Origin: Obelidium mucronatum
Lineage: Eukaryota; Chytridiomycota; Chytridiomycetes; Chytridiales; Chytriomycetaceae
DNA: 64,000 nucleotides
Assembly (NCBI GenBank): GCA_025765595.1
Contig: JAIVFH010000008.1
Location: 310,001 to 374,000, forward strand
Direction: 5' to 3'
This document shows, piece after piece, positions 1 through 12,280 of this stretch (position 1 is its first letter; each line of letters begins with the position of its first letter). The notes beneath the pieces were generated by a model. That model did not search any database, had not been told where the DNA came from, and saw only the letters and a list, made by a program, of their open reading frames with translations. Made by a program: the position numbers and the translations under genes.

Positions 1-1124
1 CAACCTTTGACGGATCCAGAACTTCTTGTCCCCAAGGCTCTTTGGCACAATCTTTGAGTTGCCTTGCGTAACTCCTTGGCCAAGAACAACACGATCAGCA
101 ATGATGCCACGTGCCTGGGTTGCTTTTGTCACAAAATCCATGGCTGGAAGGTTGTTGTATATTCGAACCAATTCGCGAGAGGCTGGACCTGAGTAAGCAA
201 TATGAGCAAACTGTTTCGGAGGGAAAAAGCGATGCAAACCTGAAGTGTTCACAACAATGTTGTTGAAGTCGTCTTGTATAATAGTTGTATTTAAACCCAA
301 CGCTTCGTATCCATTGAGAGCCGATCGCAGGTGCCTGTTTGAAACATCCAGAATCAAAGCACGGTTTTCGTTGATTGAAGCGGAAGGCATCTTCACAAGT
401 TCTTCAATCGACTTGGTGCTGATTTCAAACGCTTGTTCCGCCTCTTTCCAACGAATGGCATCGGCTCTGATTGCAGCGATTTCAAGATCATATAGAGCCT
501 TGTTATGAGCAGAGTTTTCGCGGGTGTTCTTCTTGAAGGCTTTCGGGTTGCGTTCTATTCACTTGCATGAGTCTATTGGGTAATAAAAAATAGGTATTAC
601 TTTTGATTGCTCGAGCCGCTAATTGATACAGCACATTATCCATTGAAAGCTTCTTTTTTCCATGGAAGGATCTTCTTAACGCTTGTTGGTTGAACATTGA
701 GAGTTCTGGCAAGATCTCTGGCAATGACGAAGGGGTGCTCAGGCTTATATTGTTACGCGCATTTTCGCCAGTTGGCTGCTGTGTCCCCGTATGTTCAGTT
801 GCAACCCCAGTTAATGTTGATGAACTTGAACTTGAGTTTGAAGGGGTCGAAACAGTAGCATCTGTTGCCGAGGCCGCTTTCTTTGACTTCAAGGTCTCTC
901 GCTGAAACCAGTTGTATATTTTCTTTCGATCTTGAGCACATGCAATTGCAAGGTTATCCAATTCGCTGCCATGCGTTTTTATGGATCCACGCACACCGGC
1001 TTTGAAGGCCTCTTCCAACCGCTGTCGTTGTTCTGGAGTTGGATGCCACTAAAAATTAAGACTATTTGCTGAGCCTATTGAAACACAGCTTGCCGGTGTT
1101 GGGACTCACTGCTGTTGGTGACAT
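1..1124 (-). CDS. Homeodomain-like protein, companion gene of the KDZ transposon (3' end off window)
   Basis: Inferred exons on the minus strand are 1124-1110, 1048-601 and 554-1, with introns of 61 and 46 bp (GTGAGT and GTAATA donors). Spliced, the protein opens with a short segment of the form WHPTPEQRQRLEEAF, and about 35 residues later has DRKKIYNWFQRE, which looks like helix 3 of a homeodomain (WF followed by basic residues). A Ser/Thr-rich linker follows, then an open frame with no recognisable domain that continues past the left edge. The start lies 37 bp downstream of the transposase stop on the same strand, so it probably belongs to the same element. A role in binding element ends is inference; it could also be a captured host gene. 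Confidence 0.55.
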
Positions 1125-3523
1125 TTAAAATTTACTAATTACGTTTTCGGACACCTGCTATTAAAACTGTTTACAGACACCAGCTGCCACACGCAGCTTT
1201 TTGAAAATTTCGACATGGGTTCCAGCTTCCCAAGCTTTCTCCACTTCATCCAGTTTCTTCAACACAGTTTCATTGGTACTTGCCAACTTCAGTAAGATCT
1301 CCTTTGCTTCATTTAACATTGAATGCTCAACACGTTCTCCCTTCTGCATGATTCGAAAAGCTGTTGGTTCAAACCATTCAGGCATATCTTCTGCATTCCC
1401 ACACATCTCCCTGATACGCATCCAAAAGGTCTGTTTCCGTTCCATAAAATAGCCAACCATTGCTTCCAAATCCATTTTGATCCAAAACAGATCCTCAACG
1501 CTTTTCCACGATGCAATTGATGCATTAATGCGAGCATCCTCAACAGAAATCTTAGAAAACACGTCTTTGAAAGTCAAAAGCCCAGAACCCTCAGGTGAAA
1601 TCAAGCTTGCTTCAGTATCTTCAAAGTTGTCACCTTCAGAGCCAGAGTCGCTGTCACTTTGCTGTAAGTTTGCATCCACCAACTCAGTTGTATCAGGAAC
1701 TTCAAATCGTGAAACGTCATTATACATGCCAATTAATACTTTGAGTTTTTCTGTATCTGTTTTGTTGGCTCGGCGCAGTGAACTGACAATTGATGTTCCT
1801 CCAGCCCCCTTTTTACGATGGATTAACTTGTCGCGCAAGCGAATCGAATGTGCAATATCAATAGCCGAGGTGAGCAAGGCTTCATGCCTGTGATTTTTTG
1901 AATCTTGGGAGTTGGAAGCACTTGTCTGGTTTGTGGATGTGGCAAGCAAGATCCGCTTTCGACGGTCTTCAAAGTTGGACTGGAGGACAGATTCATACAA
2001 CTCCACAGGAATGTTGTGGCTGATTTCAGCAAGGAGGTTCTCGAGCTGTTTTAAAATGTTTGGAAGCAGCACTTCCAAACGGTCTTGATTCTTTGCATCA
2101 AACATGTTCAGCAAACTATCCTTTCGATGTCCAGCAGTCTCATACATGGTTGGTGATATAAATTTGATGACTGTGGACCAACCTCGCTCATGAGTCTCCC
2201 CACCAAAGTTTCCGGAGCCCATTCCGGCTTGTGTTCCATACAACAGCTGACAACGAAGTCCATGACAGAAAGCGTGCAGAACTGGAAGATTTCCCAAGTC
2301 TGCCTTATGTTCCAATGTTGGGTGGCTCTCTTGATGCACGTCTTGACGGCAATAGATATCATAGAATACTGACAGTAGCCGATGCTTCCTTGAATCCTTG
2401 AGAAACGCAATTGCAGAGTCAATATACTGTAGTTTCTCCCCTTTTACCATATCTAAATCATTGATTAGCAACAAGATGTTTATAGGAGAGTACAAGTGCC
2501 TACCCCATGCAAAGAGAGCAAACTGATGTGAGCAGTACCCAGCACAAATTCCATTCACTGAGCACCGGGGATCTCCGTCGGTATCTTTTTCCGCATGAAA
2601 AGATGAGTCACATGTGTCTGAGATAACAACTGTTGGTCCCTTTCTTCCAGCTCGGGTTTTCGCTTCTTGGACAACATCTGTCACCAAAGGTGGCCAAAAC
2701 AAAGTGGGTTCCAGCACAGACTTGCTTGAATCGGAGCCTCCACCTTTTCTCTCAGAAATTTTGCGTGCAGAGGCAAGGCCGTCATACATCTGGATGAGAG
2801 TAAGTACATCTGACCATTTAAAAAAAAACCCACCAAACGGAAAGGTGCTTTGCAATCTGAAGCGCCAATGCAAGGACATTCAGTGAATCCAACGCCAAAG
2901 ACATTCACAATACTCTTTGTTAGGCGACAGTGTCGGAGTAGGAGCTGTTGATTCTCAAATTCCCGCAAGGCACGTGCAAAGGGTCTGTACAGCTTCCGAT
3001 ACAATGTACTACTGCTATTCGGATGCTGCCGTAATAAAAGCGCCTTGAATACCGAATGATACGATGAGCCACCAATGTGATGTTTGGCAGACAAGGCAGA
3101 AACCATCAAATCAAACCGGAATGCATAATCTGTTGTGCTCAACAAAGATTACAAAATAGCGAAATAATTAAATATAGTACCTGGTCTTGTGGGTGAGCCC
3201 GGAAAGAAGCCGATCCAGGCAAGGGTTTCAGCAGAGGAGTGGACTTCACAGTTGGCAACCATGACTCTCTCATTCCAATTGGATGAATACAAATGAACTT
3301 GCTGTTTTCCAATCGATTCATTACTACAACAGGCAAGATGTTTTTGACCTGATTGTTGAAGTACACCCCCGTCCCGATCAACAACCTTCAGTTTGTTAAA
3401 TGTTGCCTCTCTTCCAAAAGAAACATCACTAACCTTGTGACATAAAATACCGGAATGACTCAAATGCGCATGTGCACATGATTCGCAGAGATAGGTAGGG
3501 ATTCCAACATCTTTGCATGTAAC

Positions 3524-3531
3524 ACAACTGT
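3524..3531. repeat. Left 8-bp target-site duplication of the hAT element
   Basis: acaactgt, identical to 6530-6537. Taking one copy as the original, the KDZ transposase codons flanking it join in frame. Confidence 0.92.
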
Positions 3532-6529
3532 TAGACCCTTCCCCGGTTCGGGCTGAACCGTCGGTTTAAACCGAACCGTTTGACTTACTTAATAAACCGT
3601 GGGTTTGGTTCTGATAACGGTTTGAACCGCAAACCGAACCGAACCGAACCGTTCCAAACCGGTTTATGAAACGGTTTGTAATTCCCCGAGAATGGCGCAA
3701 TCCTGGAAATGGCGCGATGGTAAAAATCGAAAAATAAAAATCATAAAAATAACATGTAAATCTTCCACCCCTTTCATCTCCGACATTGCAACCTACGCAA
3801 TGCTACAACCTACCATTGACTCTTCAATGCCTCGCATGCGGCGCCCTCATGCGCCCGTCTTGTACCAAGAGCCTCCCGATGATATGAGTGATATCTTGAA
3901 TCGTCAACCTACCGCTAGTTCCGGTGTCTCTGCCTTTACTCCTGGTCGCGCAAGCTCCAGCGCTGTTGTATTGCCTTCAAGTCTGGTAGCGTCTGGACCA
4001 AGCTTAACTCCTTTACCGCATGCCTCTGGTTCTATGGCAACACAGCACACTGCCAGTTCAAGTTCTTCAACCATGGCATTGGTTAATGTGGGTTCCAATG
4101 CTCTACCATCTACTACCCGTATACCTAGTCCTCCTATGGTCCCTCACCCCCCAGGTGCCACTGTCTCTTCCCCTGGCATCGTCTCAGACGATGATGGTGA
4201 TGACGATGATGGGGAAAATAACGGAGACACACATGCTACACCAGTTGCTCATACAGTTGTTACTCTTAAGCGTAAGATCCCTTGCTTCTTTCCTTCCTTC
4301 ATCACCAGCTAAAGCATCTTTCAAACCAGGTAAGCGTGCTAGCAAAACAAGCACCTCATGGACGCGTCTTTACATTGAAGAAATACCAGAAGATGAGCGA
4401 ATCAACTTTGTTATCAGTGGCGACCCTAAGACTCACAGGTAATTTCAACTTACGTTACTTCATTTGTGATAGTTCAGCAACTGATATTGCATCACTCAGA
4501 TGTCGCCTGTGTACATCAGACCAATACTCTAAGGGAATCGGAGTTTGGGGGGGGAAGTCATCAACCGGAACATACAAAGCCCATCTCAACATACATGGCA
4601 AGACACCACCACGAAATGGAGACCAGCCCAGCGTAGCTCCAGTTTCTGGAGTCAAATGGCCAGATACGTCAATCCAAAGTCGGCAACTCGATTCCGCCAT
4701 TGCTGAGTACATGGTTAGCTGCGTTTTGCCTCACCGGCATGCCGAGTCTGCAGGATTTCGCCATCTTATGGCCGTCACCAGCCCATCTTACCAGGTCAAG
4801 TCCTCAGAGACTTATGTTCGGCGAATCTTCTCAATGTATATCGTGCTCAAGTTCTACATGCTGAAAATCCTGTATTCATCCAACACCAAGAAGTCTATTA
4901 CTTTTGATGGTTGGACAAATGCTATGCTCCGTGGTTACTATGTGGTTACGCTACACTGGATTGATTCCCGCTTTGGGGTGCTTTTTGAGTGTGTACTGGA
5001 CTTCTTTCACGTCACTCCTGGCAAGAATGTGAGTCAACGCGTAGCCGAATACATGATCACTATGCTGAAAGGGTGGCAGCTCTCGGAAACTTTGTTGGCA
5101 ACTGTCAACGACAATGGTGCTGATGCGGTCAAGTCAGCGAAGCTTGTTGGTCAAGAACTATACTTACTGGCTCAACGTGAAATACTGCCAGAGTCTCACC
5201 AGCTGCGCTGCATTACCCACACACTACAGCTTTCAGTGAAAGCTGCAATGGTTCTGATTGATGATGCAGTCTTGGCACTACGGGAGCTACTGGTATCAAT
5301 CCGGCAATCAAAAGTCTTCCGAGACTACTTTCGCACTGAATGTATTGCTTCAGAAAAGATTTACCGCCAAGAACCGCCTTCACTTGATTCACCGACGCGC
5401 TGGAATTCAACCCATACCATGCTTGCCGATTGCCTCAAAGTTCGGAATCCATTGAACCACACGGCTGGAAGATTTGAGTCACTTGAACGTATTAGTAATG
5501 ACATGTGGAACCAAATTGAGTCATATGCCACGTTCCTTGAACCATTTGCAAAAATCTCGACCCTTCTTGGAGCTTCCACGCAGCCTACTCTTTCATCAGC
5601 ACAAGCGGGTGTTGAACTTTTTTTGAAGTCCACAAATGTTGGGATTGATTCGCCCAATCCAGTTGTCAGTGGTGCTGCCCAAGCCATGCTTCGTCCTCTT
5701 CTGGAATACAAACTTATCTTAGACAGTGAGCCATCTCATATTGCCATGTTTTTGGATCCGACAGCATTGAAACGAACAGGCAGTCTTGATTTTGTTCATC
5801 GAAAGCAAATTGTTGAGTCTGTCTTCATGAAATACGCAGCTACCCTTGACGTTCCTGTGCCTGTGGCAACTGTAGCAGAGCCTTCAACTGGGCCCAGCTT
5901 AATGGACATGCTTAATGAAAGCATAGTTGAAGACAATGGTTTTGCTGCTGCTGGTGAATCTGTTTCGGAACTGGATGGGTTTTGCAGCTTGAAACCTGTA
6001 TCAACTGGAACAGATATTCTAGCATGGTGGTTTTCACAGCGTGACCAGTATCCCATCCTGTATGCTATGGCTTGTGATTACCTAGCTGTCCCTCCAGCAT
6101 CAGTTGCTTCAGAACGTGCCAATTCGCTTGCAGAAAGAATGTTTGATGGCCGTGAAACGTTGAACTCTGATCTCTTCAAAGCTGAGATCTCTTGTAGCTC
6201 ATGGATGAAGGTCATTGCTAAACACAATCTTTCATGTGATCCAAAAGATGTGGTTTCATTGCCAACTGATTATCACAATGCAGTGATCACGTTGACTTCA
6301 GGGAATGATCCACAAATTGACCTGGAAAAGTGGGCGGAAGTAGACACTGTTATTAACTACTGGCTTACCAAAAGAAGCAACTGATTCTTAATTTTTAATA
6401 AACACTAAACTGCCACTGAACCGCGACTCAAACCGCGGGTTCAGACTCTTAAGCGGTTGCAAACCGCGGGTTCAATTTTTAAACGGTTTGAACCGCAAAC
6501 CGACCCGAACCGAACCGGGGAACCCCCTA
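3532..6529. mobile_element. hAT-family DNA transposon, 2,998 bp, complete
   Basis: Both ends start with TAG on their own strand and share the terminal sequence TTCCCCGGTTCGG; the outermost bases differ slightly (tagaccc against taggggg). Imperfect AACCG/GGTTT repeats fill about 130 bp inside each end, as in many hAT elements where transposase binds subterminal repeats. The 8-bp direct repeat acaactgt lies immediately outside both ends (3524-3531 and 6530-6537), the size expected for hAT. The one long spliced gene inside is a hAT transposase. The near-perfect ends and clean duplication suggest a fairly recent insertion. Confidence 0.93.
3692..6384 (+). CDS. hAT transposase with BED zinc finger
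   Basis: Inferred exons 3692-4271, 4309-4438 and 4473-6384 (introns 37 and 34 bp), about 870 residues. The N-terminal 200 residues are Ser/Pro-rich and end in a Asp-rich patch. A BED-type finger follows (CRLC, then an H-x4-H pair in the segment ending HLNIH). The catalytic region includes the SITFDGWTN and ATVNDNGADAVK motifs, and the C-terminus has the hAT dimerisation signature: DILAWWF, ADYLAVPPASVASER and the run after it. All expected blocks are present and the last exon is open for 637 codons, so the protein may still be active. Initiation at 3692 is assumed; an in-frame ATG at 3800 is an alternative. Confidence 0.88.
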
Positions 6530-6537
6530 ACAACTGT
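6530..6537. repeat. Right 8-bp target-site duplication of the hAT element
   Basis: acaactgt, identical to 3524-3531, directly outside the right terminal inverted repeat. Confidence 0.92.
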
Positions 6538-7051
6538 GTGTTGCATCGGTTGTGGAGTGTGCCCCGCACTTGGATCCTTCAGGCACACTCTCCTCTGTTT
6601 CGATTGCAACAATATGCAGAAGTTTCCAACGTACTTTTTCCCAAGCGTTGAATTTTTCCTCTTCTCTCTGGGCATGTGTTTTACGGTGGTGGTAATCAAA
6701 GGTATTCAGATTTGATCTCAAGTCATAGTGCCAGTCTCCACCCATATCATAGTCCTCATATTGACCTTCTTCGCTTTCTTCACTGTATTTTGTTTCTGTA
6801 ATGTCTTCTTGTGCGGGCTTTCTCCGTTTCCGCTGTTGTTGAAACTTGGTTTGAAGTGGCACTGACGGTGCAATACTCGCTGCTTTCTCACGATCAAGAG
6901 CGTAAATCGATTCAAGATCGCTCAAAGAGGGGGCACCGATAACTGGCGCAACTGCTGGCGTTTCTGGTGTTGAGGGAGGCTGTGACTCGGCGACGGACGG
7001 ACGGCTTCCTCCTGACTTCTTCAATCTGGGCTTTCGTTGAGGGCCATTCAT

Positions 7052-7440
7052 TTTATTCTAAAATTGGAATTGTTGTTCTGGAAGCCGTATTGTGTTGTTT
7101 GTGGTGCTGATCTATGATTGGTCTTACGAGGCTGTACACATTTGAATGAAAAAATATTTTTGATGGTAGCCATTGAAAAAGAAAGAGAATGGTCTGATGC
7201 ACCTCACCCAAAAAAATCCTTGAAAATAAAATAGAAGTCACCGCAGCGGAAAATAAAATAAAAAAAACAATGGGGAAGGGGTCTCAACTCATGGCAGTCA
7301 AGAAAGTAGTATTATTCGGAGAAATGAAAGCAACAGAGCCCACACCAGCATGTCCAACCACCGACTTCCTCATCCCTCTTGTTTTCCCTAAAAAAGAAAA
7401 AAAGAACCAAAAATTACTGAGCCATACGATGCCAAAAAAA
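7052..7440. other. Stretch without a gene, upstream of the KDZ transposase
   Basis: AT-rich. This would hold the 5' end of the KDZ element and its promoter, but I see no convincing terminal inverted repeat, so the element's right boundary is undefined. Confidence 0.4.
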
Positions 7441-7469
7441 AAAAAAAACAAGGCCGAACGTGGGGAAGG

Positions 7470-7635
7470 AAAAAACGATACTGAACTGAGCCAAACCAAC
7501 AAGCCGCCTCTTCTCCACCAACACAAAATGCCACACAAACTTGACAAACTGCAACAAGACACAAATCGCAAGCACCGTCATCACCCACACCAAACACATT
7601 TGATCCAATCGGTGGAGCCACAGGCTCATTGACGG
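7470..7635 (-). pseudogene. Decayed copy of a DUF4436-type exon
   Basis: This stretch matches 8065-8190 closely, including a shared run beginning acaaatcgcaagca and another beginning cacaccaaacacatttgat. On the minus strand it still reads the last transmembrane helix of the neighbouring protein (DQMCLVWVM then LAICVLLQFVKF). It lacks the rest of the gene, so it is a partial tandem duplicate lying between the intact gene and the KDZ element. Confidence 0.75.
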
Positions 7636-7799
7636 CAACTTCGAATCAATCTTGGTCGAGGGATGAAGCTGGAGATGTGTATGAGGTTCGGCAATTTCAC
7701 ATTTGTTATTTCTGATTTTTATTTTTTATTTTTGAACCCAACACATCCACGACCCACTTGATAACATAAAAAAAAAAGCAACAACGACAGCTTTCTCAT

Positions 7800-8011
7800 C
7801 TAAACTTTAGCAGCCAAGAAGGGAATGCTGACGTCAGTGCCCTGAGAACTACCGCTACCACTCGCTGGAGCAGGTGCTGGAGCAGGTGCAGGAGCGGGTG
7901 CAGGAGCAGGTGGAGCCAACTCCTTCTTCTTCAATCTGCAACAAAAAATACAGCGGATAAATACAAGAATACAATAATGCGTGCTTCAAATAAAAAAGAT
8001 GGACGCAGGAA

Positions 8012-8065
<54 letters not shown>

Positions 8066-9105
8066 AACTCAGCCATAGCAGCAGCCTTCTCTCCCAACAC
8101 GAAATGCCACACAAACTTTACAAACTGCAACAAGACACAAATCGCAAGCAACATCATAACCCACACCAAACACATTTGATCAATCAAAGACCCAATGGGC
8201 GGAGCCACCGGCATGGAATTCCTCACAGACGGCATCGCAAACAACAAGGCAACATGGAATCCAACCGTCGGGGGTTCCGGCCGCTTATCAAACAGATACA
8301 AACTCCCCGTGTAAATCGCCGCCGCTATACCCAAAGCCCACATTGTAATCGTAATCAACATTGCAAACGACTTTACGCTATCGCTTCTTGAAATACTCGC
8401 GATTCCATAGACTTCCGTGTGTGGGATGTCAGAGTCCGCGTCGGTGGCAGTGTATTCAATGTTGAAGCCGTTGGGGACACCTGCCAGTGTCAACCGGATG
8501 GGGAGAAGCGAGGTTTGGTTCTTGCCAAACGTCCCTTGGAGGAGAAAGTATCCTTCGAAGCTGTCGAAAGGGTATTGGTTGAAATCGCCGTCGATGGGGA
8601 GGGTTCCGGTTTGTGGGAGGAGGGCGGATCCGCTGGGGAAGGTAAACTTTTGGGTTGTGCTTGCAAAGTTGAGGTCGTATTTGGTTTCGTGGAAGGCGCC
8701 TTTGGCTTTGCCGAGTAAATCTGTGTGTGTGTGTGTTGTGTGGTGTGTGAGAGAGTAATAAAAGGGGGTTGATTAAAAAAACATGGCGTGGTGAAAACTC
8801 TTGTTGAAATGATGTAATGTTATTAATCTGCACAAACCTCCGCCAAGCGTAAAGATGTAATTGACCTTCAAGAGTTGGTTTGGAACATCAATGGAACTGA
8901 CCACGGCAGTAACGTCGAGGTAATCCGAGACAGTGTTGTCATAGACTGCAGGCGAGGACACTGCATAGTTTGCCTTTCCCTCAGCTTTCTTGTGTGCTGT
9001 AGTTCCAATGACTGACAGGGAGACAATGACAATAATCAGGGACACTGCAATGTAGGCAATGAAGCGGATCACTCTTGCGCGGGGAATGAAGCTTGGAGAA
9101 AGCAT
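7800..9105 (-). CDS. DUF4436-like multi-pass membrane protein
   Basis: Exons 9105-8838, 8720-8069 and 7935-7800; introns of 117 and 133 bp. An N-terminal membrane helix (about residues 14-36) is followed by an extracellular or lumenal domain of roughly 170 residues, then at least three C-terminal helices with the motif FAMPSVRNSMPVAPPIG. That arrangement and motif match the DUF4436 family (function unknown) of fungi and some bacteria, at family length. The last exon encodes an unusual Pro-Ala repeat tail. The ATG at 9105 is preferred because it falls just before the first helix; one at 9192 would add 29 residues. The gene is divergent from ARPC4. Confidence 0.75.
8015..8062. repeat. 48-bp A homopolymer inside an intron
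   Basis: An uninterrupted run of 48 A (T on the gene strand) right after the donor site of the last intron of the DUF4436-like gene. Its true length is uncertain in any assembly. Confidence 0.9.
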
Positions 9106-9280
9106 CTGATATTGATTTTTTTCTGATCTCGAAATAGAAAAAAAGCGGGCAAATGGAAGCTGTCGAGGAGGAACATTCTGTGCGGCTTCCAAATTTAAAT
9201 TCAGTCTTTACTGTGCGGAATAAGGATTTATGTCTTGTCCGATTCGAAAATTATTGTGCTTTCATGTAATGGATAATTAA

Positions 9281-9306
9281 AATAAATAAATAAATAAATA
9301 AATAAA
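9281..9306. repeat. AAAT/AATA tetranucleotide microsatellite
   Basis: About six tandem aaat units just upstream of the ARPC4 start codon, in the short divergent intergenic region. Confidence 0.9.
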
Positions 9307-9320
9307 GAACAAAAAAAATA

Positions 9321-10282
9321 ATGGTGAGGCAAAGTGTCTTTCAACAGTCGCCACCATTAGTACCCTCAACTAACCGAATTGCTATACCCTAAACATGTCC
9401 AACTATAAATTCATTGGTAGTCAAACACGCTTCGTCCTTATTTGACTGCTGTTCGAGCCACTCTTACTGCTGCAATGTGTCTCGAGAACTTTTCGTCTCA
9501 AGTAGTCGAGAGACATAACAAGCCTGAAATCGAAGCACAGTTGAGTGAAGTTTATGTGTCAGGGGGGGTGTGTGGAGAGAAGGAGAGGATCGGATGCATG
9601 TATGCATGGGATGTATGCATATCGAAGGAAGGAGGAACGCTGCGTTGACCACCGAATTTGTTTGCGCGTTTAATTGAGGCGAAAGACATCTAGATGAATT
9701 CAACTGATGGATCAGTGACGGACTGGTCAATTTGAATGAATGATTGATTGACCATAACTTACAAAAAAAAAACACAGGACCACGAAGGAAGCATTGCTGA
9801 CGCCTGTTCAAATTTCACGTAACGAAAACGAAAAGGTTTTGGTTGAACCAAGCATCAACTCGTTGCGAATCAGCATCAAGATCAAGCAAGCGGATGACTT
9901 GGAGCGAGTGCTTGCGCATACATTTACCCGCTTTTTGATGATGAGAGCAGAAAACTTTATTATTTTGCGAAGAAAGGCAGTCCAGGTGAGAGAGAGAGAG
10001 AGAGTCATTGTATTCTTGGTGGGTTAATCAAAACCAACCATTTTCAAACAAAAAGGGTTACGATATTTCGTTCCTCGTCACCAACTTCCACACTGAGCAA
10101 ATGTTTAAGCACAAGCTGGTTGACTTTATTATCCAGTTTATGGAGGAGGTTGACAAGGAGATTAGTGAAATGAAGCTGAGCATCAATGCGCGTGCCCGAA
10201 TCGTTGCAGAATCAGTAAGTGGCGCTTGCCTTTGGATGTCCTCTCTAACCGCGTGTTGCAGTACCTGATGCAGTTCTCGTGA
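9321..10282 (+). CDS. ARPC4: Arp2/3 complex subunit 4 (p20)
   Basis: Exons 9321-9323, 9421-9539, 9778-9985, 10056-10214 and 10262-10282 give 169 residues, against 168 in human ARPC4. The protein matches the family along its length: [29 protein letters not shown], the basic [14 protein letters not shown] segment, GYDISFL and the helix ending NARARIVAE. It is a core subunit of the Arp2/3 actin nucleator, joined with ARPC2. The first coding exon is only the ATG, spliced by a GTGAGG donor to a TAG acceptor behind a ctaac branch site. The frame is intact throughout. Confidence 0.95.
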
Positions 10283-10340
10283 GACAAAGTAAGAGAGTGA
10301 GACCCAAGAAATAAACAAAACACAAAACACAAAAACACGC

Positions 10341-12069
<1,729 letters not shown>

Positions 12070-12280
12070 GATAGTAGAAACGAAGTAGGGGGTTCCTTCA
12101 ATTTTCTGGATACAATCTTTAGTACTCGTTTCTTGTTATATTTTTGTTTGTTGATTTTGTCCTGTTTGTTTTTCTTTCCTCTTTCGCTTTTGGTTGTTTC
12201 TTTTCCTACCAATAAAACACTGTTGGTACACTTGATATTTTTTTTATTTCAATTACAGACAGGACATAAAACTGAATTTT

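Larger units (their letters stand above)
1161..7051 (-). pseudogene. KDZ (Kyakuja-Dileera-Zisupton) transposase, split by a hAT insertion
   Basis: Exons read 7051-6530 (N-terminal, acidic and low complexity), then after the hAT insertion 3523-3181, 3129-2834 and 2789-1161. The middle part has a cysteine cluster: CVTC, then CESC with two nearby His, and a GFFPGSPTRPG motif typical of the CxC2-like zinc domain fused to KDZ transposases. The C-terminal exon carries the KDZ core: a YDI.C motif, LPVLHAFCHGLRC, and GGETHERGWS, where Asp, Glu and Trp of the family occur. Without the hAT element and one copy of its 8-bp duplication the frame runs straight through. The 44-bp intron at 2790-2833 is inferred; the other reading is a one-base slip in the nine-T run. 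As it stands the gene cannot make a full transposase unless the insert leaves. Confidence 0.8.

Noticed and set aside
2790..2833. Frameshift in the nine-T run of the KDZ gene
   Set aside because: A 44-bp intron with GT and AG fits the phase and gives a shorter link between the cysteine motif and MYDG, so I preferred it.
7270..7632. Plus-strand reading frame of 120 codons beside the KDZ element
   Set aside because: Low-complexity Lys-rich frame opposite the duplicated exon; it is the reverse of the decayed minus-strand helix.
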